Positions 43,189-52,232 of a stretch of DNA of 64,000 nt are shown piece by piece. Both the position numbers and the translations under genes were made by a program. A model generated the notes under the pieces. The model was not told the origin of the DNA and ran no database searches. It saw only the letters and a program-made list of their open reading frames with translations. Where the stretch lies: assembly GCF_008831505.1 (NCBI RefSeq), contig NZ_CP044507.1, positions 2,356,001-2,420,000 on the forward strand, in the 5' to 3' direction. The stretch comes from Chryseobacterium sp. Lineage in GTDB: Bacteria > Bacteroidota > Bacteroidia > Flavobacteriales > Weeksellaceae. The stretch's first letter is position 1. Each line of letters begins with the position of its first letter.

Positions 43189-45191
43189 GGTTTTAGCGGG
43201 ATTTCCACATATATTTCAGTTCCTTTTCCAGCTGAACTTTTAATCCAAGTCTGCCCTTTCAGGAAATCAATACGGGTCTGTATATTCTGCAGCCCTATAC
43301 CCCCGTTGCGACGCTTCATAGCCTGCAGATCAAAACCTGCCCCGTTGTCTGTAATTTTAGTGATAACTTTATCTGAGTCCTGTACTACCAGAATATCAAT
43401 CTTGGTGGCCCGGGCATGTTTAAGGGTATTGTTAATACATTCCTGTACCGTTCGGTATAAGACCATCTGTATATTTTCGTCCAGGTCATTATTAAGATTC
43501 TCAATCTTAAGGTTAATTTCAATTGTGGGCGACGATGTATTTTCAATCAGTTTTCTTAAGGCCTCAGAAAGTGAATTTTTAAGGAGCATATGAGGCATAA
43601 TCTGATGTGAAAGGGTGCGTACATCGCTAATTGCATCCGAAAGAATCTTACGGGTTTTGTCTAATATGAGTTCAAAACGTGCCGGATCTTCCTTATAATC
43701 ATTGAGTACACTTACATTCATGCCTGCCGCTGTGAGCAGCTGTCCTATACCATCATGCAGGTGCGTAGCCATTCGTTTTCTTTCATTATCCTCAGCTGCC
43801 ATAACTGCCCTTGCGGCCAAATCCTGCTGTTCCATAACTGTTCTCTGTAACTTCGCCTTCTGGCGGTGCTGGTAATTTCTGTAATATACAATTCCAATAA
43901 GTAAAACTCCCAGTAGGGCAAACAATGCAACGTTCCGTTTAAACAGCGTTGATTTCTGCTTCTGAATCTCACTGTCTTTCTGTAAAGTCTGGTATTTCTT
44001 TTCAAGTTCGGCACTGGCTCTGCTAACCCCTGTGTTCACCAGTTCACCGTCCAGGGCGATATATTTTTCAAAGAAATGATCAGCGCTGTCTGGCTGTGCC
44101 GTGTGGTGATAGATGTTGGTGAGCAGTTTGTATGTAGAGAGCTGGTTTTCCTTGGAATTTTCCCGTTCAAAAACCGGCAGGGCTCTTAGAAGCAGGTCTT
44201 TAGCCTCGTGGTATTTTCCCTGAACAATGTAATTCTGCGCCACATCAATCCCATTGCTCTCAGTATCTATTCGGGAATTAAACGCTTCTCTTGCGAGCTG
44301 GGATGTCTGCAGATTAAGCACCGCGAGGGAATCCTTCCGCTGAAGCGTATATAAGTTACCTAAGTTTCTGGAAGCAAAGGCGATACCCTGTGTGTTGCCC
44401 ACCTTGCCGCAAATTTCACTGCTTTTCTTATATTGTATCTCTGCCGCCGCGTAGGATTTCTGCATCTGCAGGGCTTTGCCCAGATTAAGGTAATTTTCAC
44501 AAAGTTTGTTTTCTATTTCTGTGGTCCTGTCCTGGCTTTCAAAATAGGCAATGGCTTCCGAAATGTACTTCACCGCCCTGCGATTGTCCTTCAGATCTAC
44601 ATACAGCAGGCCGATGTTGGCTTTGGTGATGTTGATGTTTTTCACATCATTTTTCTCCTCAAAGTATTTAAGGGCTTCAAGGTACATTTTCATGGCTTTG
44701 CTGTACTGAAAATTGCTTTGATACACTGAGGCCAGGTTGTTGTTGAGTTTTGCGATGCCCGCGGCATTGTTCTGTTTCTTCCGGATCTCGTAGGATTTCA
44801 GGTAGTTTTTCTCGGCATTTCTGAAGTCATTATTGCGGAAGTGTACTGCTCCCAGGTCACTGTATACCTGTGCCAGAAGCACCGAATCCTTCAGTTTGCC
44901 GGTGGTCGAAACAGCACGGCGGCCATAGGCCAGTGCAGAATCTACCGAAACGCTGGCATAATACCAGGTTAGATCGGCGTAAATTACTGCCTTTCTCCTC
45001 TCATCCGGATTATTCTTCAGATCCCCTTTCAGATTGGAAATAATTTCATTCAGGTTCTGAGCACTTACCGGGCGTGAAAAACCGGTAAGAATAAGCACTA
45101 AAAAAAACAGGAAAAGCTTTTTCCCTATAATTTCGGATTTTAACAATGAATAGTCATTCGTCGAAAGGAAAAAAAATCCGATTTGTTTCAT
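43185..45191 (-). CDS. TPR sensor histidine kinase (HisKA_3 type)
   Basis: 668 residues. N-terminal signal or helix (LFLFFLVLILTGFSRPVSAQ), a periplasmic TPR array (about 60-380, with AKLNNNLASVYQSNFQYSKA and NEKNYLKSYEIRKKQ-like units), a transmembrane helix (about 420-440, LFALLGVLLIGIVYYR), then a dimerisation/phosphoacceptor helix RKRMATHLHDGIGQLLTAAG (His about 477) and a HATPase_c domain (ECINNTLKHARATKID, TDNGAGFD, GGIGLQNIQTRIDFLKG). This domain order is the Bacteroidetes TPR-kinase class whose partner is a NarL-type regulator. Signal sensed by the TPRs is unknown. Confidence 0.92.
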   Translation of the reverse strand: MKQIGFFFLSTNDYSLLKSEIIGKKLFLFFLVLILTGFSRPVSAQNLNEIISNLKGDLKNNPDERRKAVIYADLTWYYASVSVDSALAYGRRAVSTTGKLKDSVLLAQVYSDLGAVHFRNNDFRNAEKNYLKSYEIRKKQNNAAGIAKLNNNLASVYQSNFQYSKAMKMYLEALKYFEEKNDVKNINITKANIGLLYVDLKDNRRAVKYISEAIAYFESQDRTTEIENKLCENYLNLGKALQMQKSYAAAEIQYKKSSEICGKVGNTQGIAFASRNLGNLYTLQRKDSLAVLNLQTSQLAREAFNSRIDTESNGIDVAQNYIVQGKYHEAKDLLLRALPVFERENSKENQLSTYKLLTNIYHHTAQPDSADHFFEKYIALDGELVNTGVSRASAELEKKYQTLQKDSEIQKQKSTLFKRNVALFALLGVLLIGIVYYRNYQHRQKAKLQRTVMEQQDLAARAVMAAEDNERKRMATHLHDGIGQLLTAAGMNVSVLNDYKEDPARFELILDKTRKILSDAISDVRTLSHQIMPHMLLKNSLSEALRKLIENTSSPTIEINLKIENLNNDLDENIQMVLYRTVQECINNTLKHARATKIDILVVQDSDKVITKITDNGAGFDLQAMKRRNGGIGLQNIQTRIDFLKGQTWIKSSAGKGTEIYVEIPLKP

Positions 45192-45357
45192 ATCTGTTTA
45201 GTGCATCAATACTAAATATAAAATTAATAATTAACCTTAAAAAAACCTCAGCAAAAAGATATTTTAGATTAGATTTAAATAATATTAGATCTTAGAACAG
45301 TCGGTCATCCTTAGACACTGCAGCGTTTCCATCACCTGACAAATCTAGATAAATTGC

Positions 45358-45365
45358 TATCTTTG
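45358..45365 (+). promoter_or_regulatory. -7 element for icmF
   Basis: TATCTTTG, 20 nt before the ATG at 45386. Confidence 0.55.
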
Positions 45366-45385
45366 GGCACATTGAAAATTCATCT

Positions 45386-48300
45386 ATGGAAACCCAAAAA
45401 TATTCTCCTAAAAACAAAATACGGATTGTAACTGCTGCTGCGCTTTTCGACGGGCACGATGCGGCCATAAATATCATGCGCCGCGTGATCCAGGCCACGG
45501 GCGTGGAAGTGATTCACCTGGGCCACGACAAATCTGCTGAAGAAGTAGTGAACTGTGCGGTGCAGGAAGATGCCAACGCCATTGCGCTAACTTCTTACCA
45601 AGGTGGACACAACGAGTATTTTAAATATATCTACGATCTTTTGAAGGAGAAAAATGCCTCACACATCAGGATATTCGGCGGTGGTGGCGGAGTAATCCTT
45701 CCGGAAGAAATCAAAGATCTGATGGATTATGGGATTACCCGAATTTATTCGCCTGATGACGGCCGTGAACTTGGTCTGCAGGGCATGATTGACGATCTGG
45801 TTCAGAAATCCGACTACGCGACGGGAGAAAATGTTACCGTAGAAAATTTAGATAAAATAAGCTTTGAAGATGCCAGGTCGATTGCTGAAGTGATTTCAGC
45901 AGTTGAAAATTTCTCCGAAAGCAAAACCGATTTGGTTAAAGAAATAGACGCCAGAGCTGAAAATTCCACAATCCCGATTATTGGCATCACCGGAACCGGA
46001 GGTGCAGGGAAATCCTCATTAACCGACGAACTTGTTAGAAGATTCCTAAGGTCCAACCCTGAGAAAAAGATCGCCATTATCTCCATAGACCCGTCCAAGA
46101 AGAAAACAGGCGGTGCATTGCTTGGCGACAGGATCCGGATGAATTCCATCAACGACGCGCGCGTATACATGCGCTCGATGGCAACGCGTGAGAATAATGT
46201 TTCAGTTTCGCCGTATATCCATTCGGCTTTAAATGTCCTGAAAATTTCAAAACCCGATGTCATCGTCCTGGAAACTTCAGGTATTGGACAGTCCGGTTCG
46301 GAAATTACTGAAATCGCTGATGTTTCGATGTACGTGATGACGCCGGAATATGGCGCCTCTACCCAGCTGGAGAAAATTGACATGCTGGATTATGCCGATT
46401 TAATCGCTTTGAACAAGTCGGATAAACGCGGTGCTCTGGACGCGCTTCAGGCGGTGAAAAAACAGTTTCAGAGAAATCACGTTCTGTTTGAGCAACCTTT
46501 GGAAGAAATGCCGGTTTATTCTACAAAAGCCAGCCAGTTCAACGATTGGGGAACTACAGAGCTTTATAACGAATTGATTAAAAAAGTAAATGCAAAGTTC
46601 GAAGGTTTAAATTTCAGCGAATACGAGGAGCAGAATGTTTCAGAGGAAACGACCATTATTCCGCCGAAAAGAGTCCGCTACCTGTCTGAAATAGTGGACA
46701 CGAACCGTGCATACGATAAAGAAGTAGAAAACCAGGCACTCATCGCCAAGAAGATGTACCTCGTGGAGGGCGCGAAAGCACTTATCCAGGACGACCAGCA
46801 TACGCATGACAAGCTTGAAAAAGTTTTCCTGAAAACCAAAAAAGAACTTTCCGAAGAAAACGCAGCCTTCCTGCACGGCTGGCATCATTTCAAAGAAGAA
46901 CTGGAAGCGGATACTTACTCTTACTTTGTGCGCGGAAAAGAAATTAAAGTTCAGACCAAGTCTGAAACGCTGTCGCACCTTAAGATTCCAAAGATCGCTT
47001 TGCCAAAATTCCAGGACTGGGGCGACCTCATCCGTTGGAAAGGTCAGGAAAATGTTCCCGGATCCTTCCCTTTTACTGCGGGAATCTACCCTTTTAAAAG
47101 AACAGGTGAAGACCCTACAAGAATGTTTGCCGGCGAAGGCGGACCGGAAAGGACCAACCGCAGATTCCATTATGTTTCGGCGGAGATGGACGCCAAAAGG
47201 CTTTCCACCGCATTTGATTCGGTGACACTTTATGGTCAGGATCCTGCCTTGCCACCGGATATCTACGGTAAGATCGGTAACGCGGGAGTTTCCATCGCTA
47301 CGCTGGATGATGCCAAGAAACTTTACTCCGGTTTTGATTTGGTGAATGCCATGACTTCAGTATCAATGACCATCAACGGTCCGGCGCCGATGCTGCTCGC
47401 ATTTTTCATGAATGCCGCCATTGACCAGAACTGTGAGAAATATATTGAAGAAAATAACCTTTGGGATAAAGTTGAGGCCAGACTCAAAGAAAAATTTGAC
47501 GATAAAGGACTGAACCGCCCAACTTACAGCGGTGAACTTCCGCCATCCAATAACGGCTTAGGGTTAAAATTACTTGGTTTGACAGGTGATGAAATTCTTG
47601 AGGCTGACGTTTACGCTAAGATCAAGGCGGAAACCATCGCTACGGTTCGTGGAACTGTTCAGGCGGATATCCTGAAAGAAGACCAGGCTCAGAACACGTG
47701 TATTTTCTCAACGGAATTTGCGTTGAGACTGATGGGTGACGTTCAGGAATACTTCATTAAAGAAAAAGTTAGGAACTTCTATTCGGTTTCCATTTCAGGT
47801 TACCATATTGCTGAAGCGGGTGCCAACCCAATTTCGCAGCTTGCCTTTACTCTGGCCAACGGTTTCACTTATGTGGAATATTACCTGAGCCGAGGCATGG
47901 ACATCAATGATTTTGCGCCGAACCTGTCGTTCTTCTTTTCCAACGGTATCGATCCGGAATATGCGGTAATCGGGCGTGTAGCCAGAAGAATCTGGGCCAA
48001 GGCGATGCGCGAAAAATACAACGCCAACGAAAGAAGCCAGATGCTGAAATATCACATCCAAACTTCCGGTCGTTCGCTGCACGCGCAGGAAATTGATTTT
48101 AATGATATCAGGACTTCTTTGCAGGCGCTTTACGCCATCTATGACAACTGTAACTCACTCCATACCAATGCTTATGACGAAGCCATTACGACGCCAACTG
48201 AAGAATCGGTAAGACGTGCGATGGCCATCCAGCTGATCATCAATAAAGAACTCGGTCTGGCGAAAAATGAGAATCCACTTCAGGGCTCATTTATCATTGA

Positions 48301-48748
48301 AGAACTAACTGATTTGGTGGAAGAAGCTGTCTATGCTGAATTTGACAGGATTACGGAAAGAGGCGGAGTGCTGGGTGCTATGGAAACGATGTACCAGCGT
48401 TCCAAGATCCAGGAAGAATCCATGCATTACGAATGGCTGAAACATACTGGTGAATATCCGATTATCGGTGTAAACACTTTCCTTGGGAAGGACGGTTCGC
48501 CAACTGTTCTGCCGGGTGAGGTAATCCGTTCTACCGAAGAAGAGAAGCAGATGCAGATCAAAAACCTGCACAATTATCAAAGTGCAAATTCCGACAATAC
48601 GCAAAACGCACTGAAATCGCTTCAGCACGGCGCCATCAACCAGCAGAATTTATTTGAACTCATGATGGAAGCGGTAAAATACTGTTCATTGGGTCAGATT
48701 ACCAATGCACTGTTTGAAGTGGGTGGTATGTACAGAAGGAATATGTAG
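45386..48748 (+). CDS. icmF: Fused isobutyryl-CoA mutase IcmF (B12 domain, G-protein chaperone, mutase)
   Basis: 1120 residues, the length of known IcmF. Domain order: cobalamin-binding (about 10-140; [17 protein letters not shown] holds the D-x-H motif with the axial His), MeaI-like GTPase (about 195-420; P loop GTGGAGKSS, switch [25 protein letters not shown] specificity loop), then the mutase barrel (about 560-1090; [40 protein letters not shown]-like). IcmF interconverts isobutyryl-CoA and n-butyryl-CoA with adenosylcobalamin, and the fused GTPase guards cofactor loading. Other substrates such as pivalyl-CoA are known for the family. No other acyl-CoA gene lies next to it, so the pathway here cannot be told. 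Confidence 0.93.
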   Translation: METQKYSPKNKIRIVTAAALFDGHDAAINIMRRVIQATGVEVIHLGHDKSAEEVVNCAVQEDANAIALTSYQGGHNEYFKYIYDLLKEKNASHIRIFGGGGGVILPEEIKDLMDYGITRIYSPDDGRELGLQGMIDDLVQKSDYATGENVTVENLDKISFEDARSIAEVISAVENFSESKTDLVKEIDARAENSTIPIIGITGTGGAGKSSLTDELVRRFLRSNPEKKIAIISIDPSKKKTGGALLGDRIRMNSINDARVYMRSMATRENNVSVSPYIHSALNVLKISKPDVIVLETSGIGQSGSEITEIADVSMYVMTPEYGASTQLEKIDMLDYADLIALNKSDKRGALDALQAVKKQFQRNHVLFEQPLEEMPVYSTKASQFNDWGTTELYNELIKKVNAKFEGLNFSEYEEQNVSEETTIIPPKRVRYLSEIVDTNRAYDKEVENQALIAKKMYLVEGAKALIQDDQHTHDKLEKVFLKTKKELSEENAAFLHGWHHFKEELEADTYSYFVRGKEIKVQTKSETLSHLKIPKIALPKFQDWGDLIRWKGQENVPGSFPFTAGIYPFKRTGEDPTRMFAGEGGPERTNRRFHYVSAEMDAKRLSTAFDSVTLYGQDPALPPDIYGKIGNAGVSIATLDDAKKLYSGFDLVNAMTSVSMTINGPAPMLLAFFMNAAIDQNCEKYIEENNLWDKVEARLKEKFDDKGLNRPTYSGELPPSNNGLGLKLLGLTGDEILEADVYAKIKAETIATVRGTVQADILKEDQAQNTCIFSTEFALRLMGDVQEYFIKEKVRNFYSVSISGYHIAEAGANPISQLAFTLANGFTYVEYYLSRGMDINDFAPNLSFFFSNGIDPEYAVIGRVARRIWAKAMREKYNANERSQMLKYHIQTSGRSLHAQEIDFNDIRTSLQALYAIYDNCNSLHTNAYDEAITTPTEESVRRAMAIQLIINKELGLAKNENPLQGSFIIEELTDLVEEAVYAEFDRITERGGVLGAMETMYQRSKIQEESMHYEWLKHTGEYPIIGVNTFLGKDGSPTVLPGEVIRSTEEEKQMQIKNLHNYQSANSDNTQNALKSLQHGAINQQNLFELMMEAVKYCSLGQITNALFEVGGMYRRNM

Positions 48749-48795
48749 ATGGTTAGAAGTTAGAGGTTAGAAGTTAGAAGTTAGAAGTTAGACAG
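48749..48795. repeat. Short tandem repeat, GTTAGAA units
   Basis: Directly after the icmF stop: degenerate tandem copies of GTTAGAA or GTTAGAG from about 48754 to 48792. A related purine-rich stretch lies between rpsI and rpsB. Probably slippage-generated sequence between genes. Confidence 0.75.
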
Positions 48796-48821
48796 AAGAC
48801 TTTAGATGATGTAGTTCATAC

Positions 48822-48862
48822 AAAAAAACAGTGTCGGGCAAAAGCCTGACACTGTTTTTTAT
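48822..48862 (+). terminator. Terminator of icmF
   Basis: AAAAAACAGTGTC pairs with GACACTGTTTTTT (loop GGGCAAAAGCCT, itself pairing), giving a strong stem and T run; works on both strands. Confidence 0.88.
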
Positions 48863-48893
48863 TTAGCCCTGATTGAGCGGTTTGTTTGAGCTC

Positions 48894-48934
48894 TTTTCCC
48901 TGGTGCGGCGGCTTCGCCGCCGCACCAGGGAAAA
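48894..48934. repeat. Perfect GC-rich inverted repeat
   Basis: TTTTCCCTGGTGCGGCGG at 48894-48911 is the exact reverse complement of 48917-48934, with CTTCG between. No T run follows on either strand outside the stem, so it is not a normal terminator; could be an RNA-level structure, a protein site or a REP-like element. It lies between the icmF terminator and the end of the Cys-rich protein gene. Confidence 0.9.
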
Positions 48935-48970
48935 AGCGAGCCGCGAAAGCAGGTTCCCGGCTCCCAAAAA

Positions 48971-49291
48971 TCAATTCATAAATGACCGGCAAGCTTCCGC
49001 ACATTCGCGGCAGGCACGTGCACATTCGCGGCAGTGATCGTGTTCGTGCTTCTCACACTCTGCTGCACATTCGTCACAGATCCGGATGCAGACTTCAAGC
49101 AAATCAACCATGTTGGTGTATTGCGTAGCCGCCACCTGATGCACCGCCGTACATATTGCCGCGCAAACGCGGTCCGTACGGATACAATTGACCATATGTT
49201 GTACATGTTCTTCCTCGAGACATGCATCTGCGCAGTGATTACAAGCGGCAATACAGGCTGCCAGCTTCTCTAATAGCATCTCATTTTTCAT
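48971..49291 (-). CDS. Four-helix-bundle copper-binding-like Cys-rich protein (Csp/DUF326 type)
   Basis: 106 residues from the ATG at 49291 (the frame reaches back to 49357, but that part is not Cys-patterned). Thirteen Cys in a repeated helical pattern: CIAACNHCADACLEEEH, NCIRTDRVCAAICTAVH, CIRICDECAAECEKHEHDHC and CRECARACRECAEACRS. The spacing C-x3-C, C-x2-C on amphipathic helices is that of copper storage proteins and the DUF326 ferredoxin-like family, in which Cys faces the inside of a four-helix bundle. No signal peptide, so probably cytosolic. It stands alone. Confidence 0.85.
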   Translation of the reverse strand: MKNEMLLEKLAACIAACNHCADACLEEEHVQHMVNCIRTDRVCAAICTAVHQVAATQYTNMVDLLEVCIRICDECAAECEKHEHDHCRECARACRECAEACRSFMN

Positions 49292-49435
49292 AATTCTGAT
49301 ATTTTGGTAGTGTAAGCTGCAACAAGTTTCCTGCCATGATGCAGAAATAATATTCAAACCTGGAAATATTCGTGCTTATAATTGCTTTTCTGCCACGGTT
49401 TTTGCTGTATCACTTCAAACAATTCTACTTTTATT

Positions 49436-50530
49436 TTGAACCGATATCTACCTGTCTTTTTCCTGTGCTTCCTTTTCTCGTGTAAACCCGATGTACCGGC
49501 CACTCAGGACCTTTCAGCTACACAAATTCCTGCCAAAGATACCCTTATCAGCTTGGAACAAAGGAAGACCCTGATTCCACTGCTCGACTCTGTTTTTGCG
49601 GAGACTCAGTTTAACGGCATTATTTCGGTGTACCGGGAATCTGAAAAGTTTTATGAGAAAAGCCTCGGATTTGAAGATTTCAGAACCAAAGAACAGTTGG
49701 ACAGCAATTCGGTATTCGCCATAGGATCAGTAAGCAAACAGTTTGCAGGCGCTATTATATTGCTTTTGGAGGAAAAAGGAAAACTGAGAACCTCGGACAG
49801 AATATCGAAATACTTGCCGGAATACCGAAGCAAGACATTTGAAGATATTACCATTCATCATTTACTCACGCATACTTCCGGAATCAGTGATCTGGGGCCA
49901 GGTTTGCAGTCTGAACCGGGTGTAGAGTTCAATTATTCAAATAAAGGGTACCGCTTACTCGGGGAGATTGCAGAGGCAGCATCCGGCAAGTCTTACGATA
50001 CAAATGCCCGTGAGCTTTTTGCGAAAGCAGGACTTACCGCGACATATACTGCTGAGAACTTTACCGGAAAAAATCTGGCCGGCGCACATACTGGTGCCAA
50101 CAGCAATACCACCCCGGTGCCGAATATGCCACAACGACTGGCCCATGGTTCCATCTCCACGGCAGCTGGTGGACTGCTGTCCACAGTATCCGATCTGCAC
50201 CGGTGGAATTATGAGTTGTATTCAGGCAAAATCCTTGCTCCCGTGTCTCTTCAAAAGTTTCTGAAACAAAGCGCAAAAATGAATCATCCTGTTCTGGGTT
50301 CTGTAGGTTATGGCTATGGAATCATGCTTAGCGCTGCGCCAAAGACCTATCTTCACTCGGGCTATGTAAAAGGATCTCCTTCACTCACACTATATTATCC
50401 GCAAAGCAGGACCTCGGTGGTTATCCTATCTAATACAGCCGATACAGGAAAAGGCAAGAAAGCAATTTTCCGGCCCCATACGAGGGTGAAGCAGATAGTG
50501 GACAGCCTGGAAGTGACGTGGAAACATTAA
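49436..50530 (+). CDS. Serine hydrolase of the class C beta-lactamase family, lipoprotein
   Basis: About 364 residues from the TTG at 49436, which begins a lipoprotein signal (NRYLPVFFLCFLFSC); no ATG occurs in frame until deep in the domain, and an alternative TTG lies at 49382. Catalytic motifs: SVSKQF (SxxK) near residue 98, YSNKGY (YxN) about 170, and HSGYVKG (HxG/KTG-like) near 307. Related proteins act on peptidoglycan stems or esters rather than antibiotics. Substrate not readable. Confidence 0.82.
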   Translation: MNRYLPVFFLCFLFSCKPDVPATQDLSATQIPAKDTLISLEQRKTLIPLLDSVFAETQFNGIISVYRESEKFYEKSLGFEDFRTKEQLDSNSVFAIGSVSKQFAGAIILLLEEKGKLRTSDRISKYLPEYRSKTFEDITIHHLLTHTSGISDLGPGLQSEPGVEFNYSNKGYRLLGEIAEAASGKSYDTNARELFAKAGLTATYTAENFTGKNLAGAHTGANSNTTPVPNMPQRLAHGSISTAAGGLLSTVSDLHRWNYELYSGKILAPVSLQKFLKQSAKMNHPVLGSVGYGYGIMLSAAPKTYLHSGYVKGSPSLTLYYPQSRTSVVILSNTADTGKGKKAIFRPHTRVKQIVDSLEVTWKH

Positions 50531-50545
50531 TGGTCTAAAGCCTGT

Positions 50546-51529
50546 TTAGAAGAAGGCTTCTATAATTTCATCAGCACTCACCTTACCAAAATAGTCAGTC
50601 AGGTTCAGTTCTGAAAACAGTTCCCGGAGATCATTTGCCTCATGTTTCTTACCGATCAACCTGTTTTCCAGTTCTTCAATTGGGTGGGCCGCGAAAAAGT
50701 CGCCAAAAATTTTGGCTTTTTCTATTACACCTTTCACCACATCAAGATGGACTTCAATAAATCCTGCCGGAACTTTAATGGCTTTCCGGTAATTGTAATT
50801 GGGCGAGAAGCCGAAATTCCAGTCCCAGGTTTCATATTTCTCCGCCACCAGTTTTTGGATCCGGGCCACATCGTCCTCCGTAAGACTGTACCTTTTGGCA
50901 CCTGGATTATTTCTGAGGATTTCTTCGGTAAGAAGATTTTTCATTTCCTCAGTGCCGGTTCCCCCTGGTAAATATTCCTTCAGGTTCACCACACGTGCGC
51001 GGTTGGACTTGGTAGCTTTATCAATAAATTTGAGTGGATTGACCTTCAGCGCCTGGGCCAGGATTTCCATCTCTGAGTCAATGAGTATTGTTCCGTGCTG
51101 AATCATCTTTCCCTGGCGCGCCAGTTTGGCATTACCGCTGAACTTCCGCCCGTCAACGAGTAAATCGTTGCGGCCCTGCAGCACGGCGGGAACACCTAAT
51201 CTGTTCAGTAGCGTAAGCACGGGTTCTGTAAAAACAGAAAAGTCCATAAAGTCGTGCTTACCCAACGCAGTATGAAAACTGAAGTTCAGGTTTCCCAAAT
51301 CATGATAAACTGTGCCGCCACCGGACATCCTGCGCACCACTTTAATTCCTTTTTCCTTTACATAATCCAAATTGATCTCAGCCAGGGTATTCTGGAATTT
51401 TCCCACGATGATGGACGGAGCATTTACATAAAGCAGAAAGAGATCCTGTGTCGGAAATCTTGTTAAGAGAAATTCTTCTGCAGCAATATTAAAATAAGCA
51501 TTGTTGGATGGTGAATCAATAATGTACAT
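50546..51529 (-). CDS. lplA: Lipoate--protein ligase
   Basis: 327 residues from the ATG at 51529. Lipoate-binding loop RRMSGGGTVYHDLGNLNFSF (about 71-90) and the catalytic Lys segment DGRKFSGNAKL, followed by HGTILID. The C-terminal accessory domain is present (LTEDDVARIQKLVAEKYETW ... GFIEVHLDVVKGVIEKAKIF). Attaches exogenous lipoate to 2-oxo-acid dehydrogenase subunits and GcvH with ATP. Own -7 box upstream. Confidence 0.93.
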   Translation of the reverse strand: MYIIDSPSNNAYFNIAAEEFLLTRFPTQDLFLLYVNAPSIIVGKFQNTLAEINLDYVKEKGIKVVRRMSGGGTVYHDLGNLNFSFHTALGKHDFMDFSVFTEPVLTLLNRLGVPAVLQGRNDLLVDGRKFSGNAKLARQGKMIQHGTILIDSEMEILAQALKVNPLKFIDKATKSNRARVVNLKEYLPGGTGTEEMKNLLTEEILRNNPGAKRYSLTEDDVARIQKLVAEKYETWDWNFGFSPNYNYRKAIKVPAGFIEVHLDVVKGVIEKAKIFGDFFAAHPIEELENRLIGKKHEANDLRELFSELNLTDYFGKVSADEIIEAFF

Positions 51530-51544
51530 GCGGAGTGTTTGCAG

Positions 51545-51552
51545 CAAAATTA
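51545..51552 (-). promoter_or_regulatory. -7 element for lplA
   Basis: TAATTTTG on the minus strand, 15 nt before the ATG at 51529. Confidence 0.5.
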
Positions 51553-51585
51553 CTTATTTTCGGGCAGCTGACTGCAGATGTCGAA

Positions 51586-51621
51586 AGCCAAAAAAGGCCG
51601 CCTGCGTTGCAGCAGCCTTTA
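51586..51621 (-). terminator. Terminator of the GntA-like/DUF1989 operon
   Basis: AAAGGC...GCCTTT outer arms with an inner CTGC/GCAG stem, then Ts on the minus strand. Confidence 0.7.
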
Positions 51622-51623
51622 TT

Positions 51624-52232
51624 TTACAATTGGGAATATGAAGATGATGGGGTGACAGAATATTGTATAGGCTTAAATGATCCGCCATTGCTGTCTTCTG
51701 CAGAACAGGCGGTTAGACAGACCAAAAGATCCATCATGGCCTCAAACTTTACATAATCGCCGGGTTTGGATGTCGGCGGAAGTACGGAAATCTTACCTTT
51801 TGCATCAAACTGAACATTCATAAAGATATTGAAGGCGGTAGGGATCTCATCCTGTGACAGCCCCATTGGTTCCAGGTTTTTTGTAAGATTTTCCAGACAG
51901 CTGGGATGATAGCCCTCATGGCTGTACATGATTTCAAAAGTTTCCTTACTGCAGGGCGCGAGCAGAAAATCATTGCGGCCATTGGTATCTTCCAAAATCT
52001 TCATCATTTTACGTGACCGGTTGCTCCAAAGATAATTTCCTGTTGTCAGCAATATGCTTTCCTCAAAATCGAGCGATTTTCCGGAAGAAATCTTTTCGCC
52101 GTGGTCATGGCGGTTAAACAAAACCATATCACTTACCTGCATTCCCATTGGGTCGGTAACGGTAAGTATATCCCCTTTATTAAGTATAAATGCTTTCCCT
52201 GTCTGTTTTTCAATAGTGTGTGTATGTTGCAT
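51624..52232 (-). CDS. DUF1989 (urea carboxylase-associated / carboxyguanidine deiminase family) protein
   Basis: 202 residues. Family pattern: AFILNKGDILTVTDPMGMQV near the start, FNRHDHGEKISSGKSL, LLTTGNYLWSNRSRKMM, then LLAPCSKETFEIMYSHEGYH followed by PSCLENL, FNIFMNVQF, and LLVCLTACSAEDSNGG near the end. The Cys in APCS, the His-Pro-Ser-Cys and the late Cys are candidates for metal ligands. In DUF1989 the characterised members (CgdA/CgdB) deiminate carboxyguanidine during guanidine breakdown. Starts inside the stop of the preceding N-hydroxylase gene (TAATG), so it is tightly coupled. Substrate here unknown. Confidence 0.85.
   Translation of the reverse strand: MQHTHTIEKQTGKAFILNKGDILTVTDPMGMQVSDMVLFNRHDHGEKISSGKSLDFEESILLTTGNYLWSNRSRKMMKILEDTNGRNDFLLAPCSKETFEIMYSHEGYHPSCLENLTKNLEPMGLSQDEIPTAFNIFMNVQFDAKGKISVLPPTSKPGDYVKFEAMMDLLVCLTACSAEDSNGGSFKPIQYSVTPSSSYSQL

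Noticed and set aside
46640-47170. 176-residue minus-strand frame within icmF
   Set aside because: icmF is fully supported on the plus strand; this is an overlapping shadow.
49436-50530. Antibiotic-resistance beta-lactamase
   Set aside because: Has the SxxK and YxN motifs of the class C superfamily, but as a lipoprotein of the serine-hydrolase type; nothing supports antibiotic hydrolysis.
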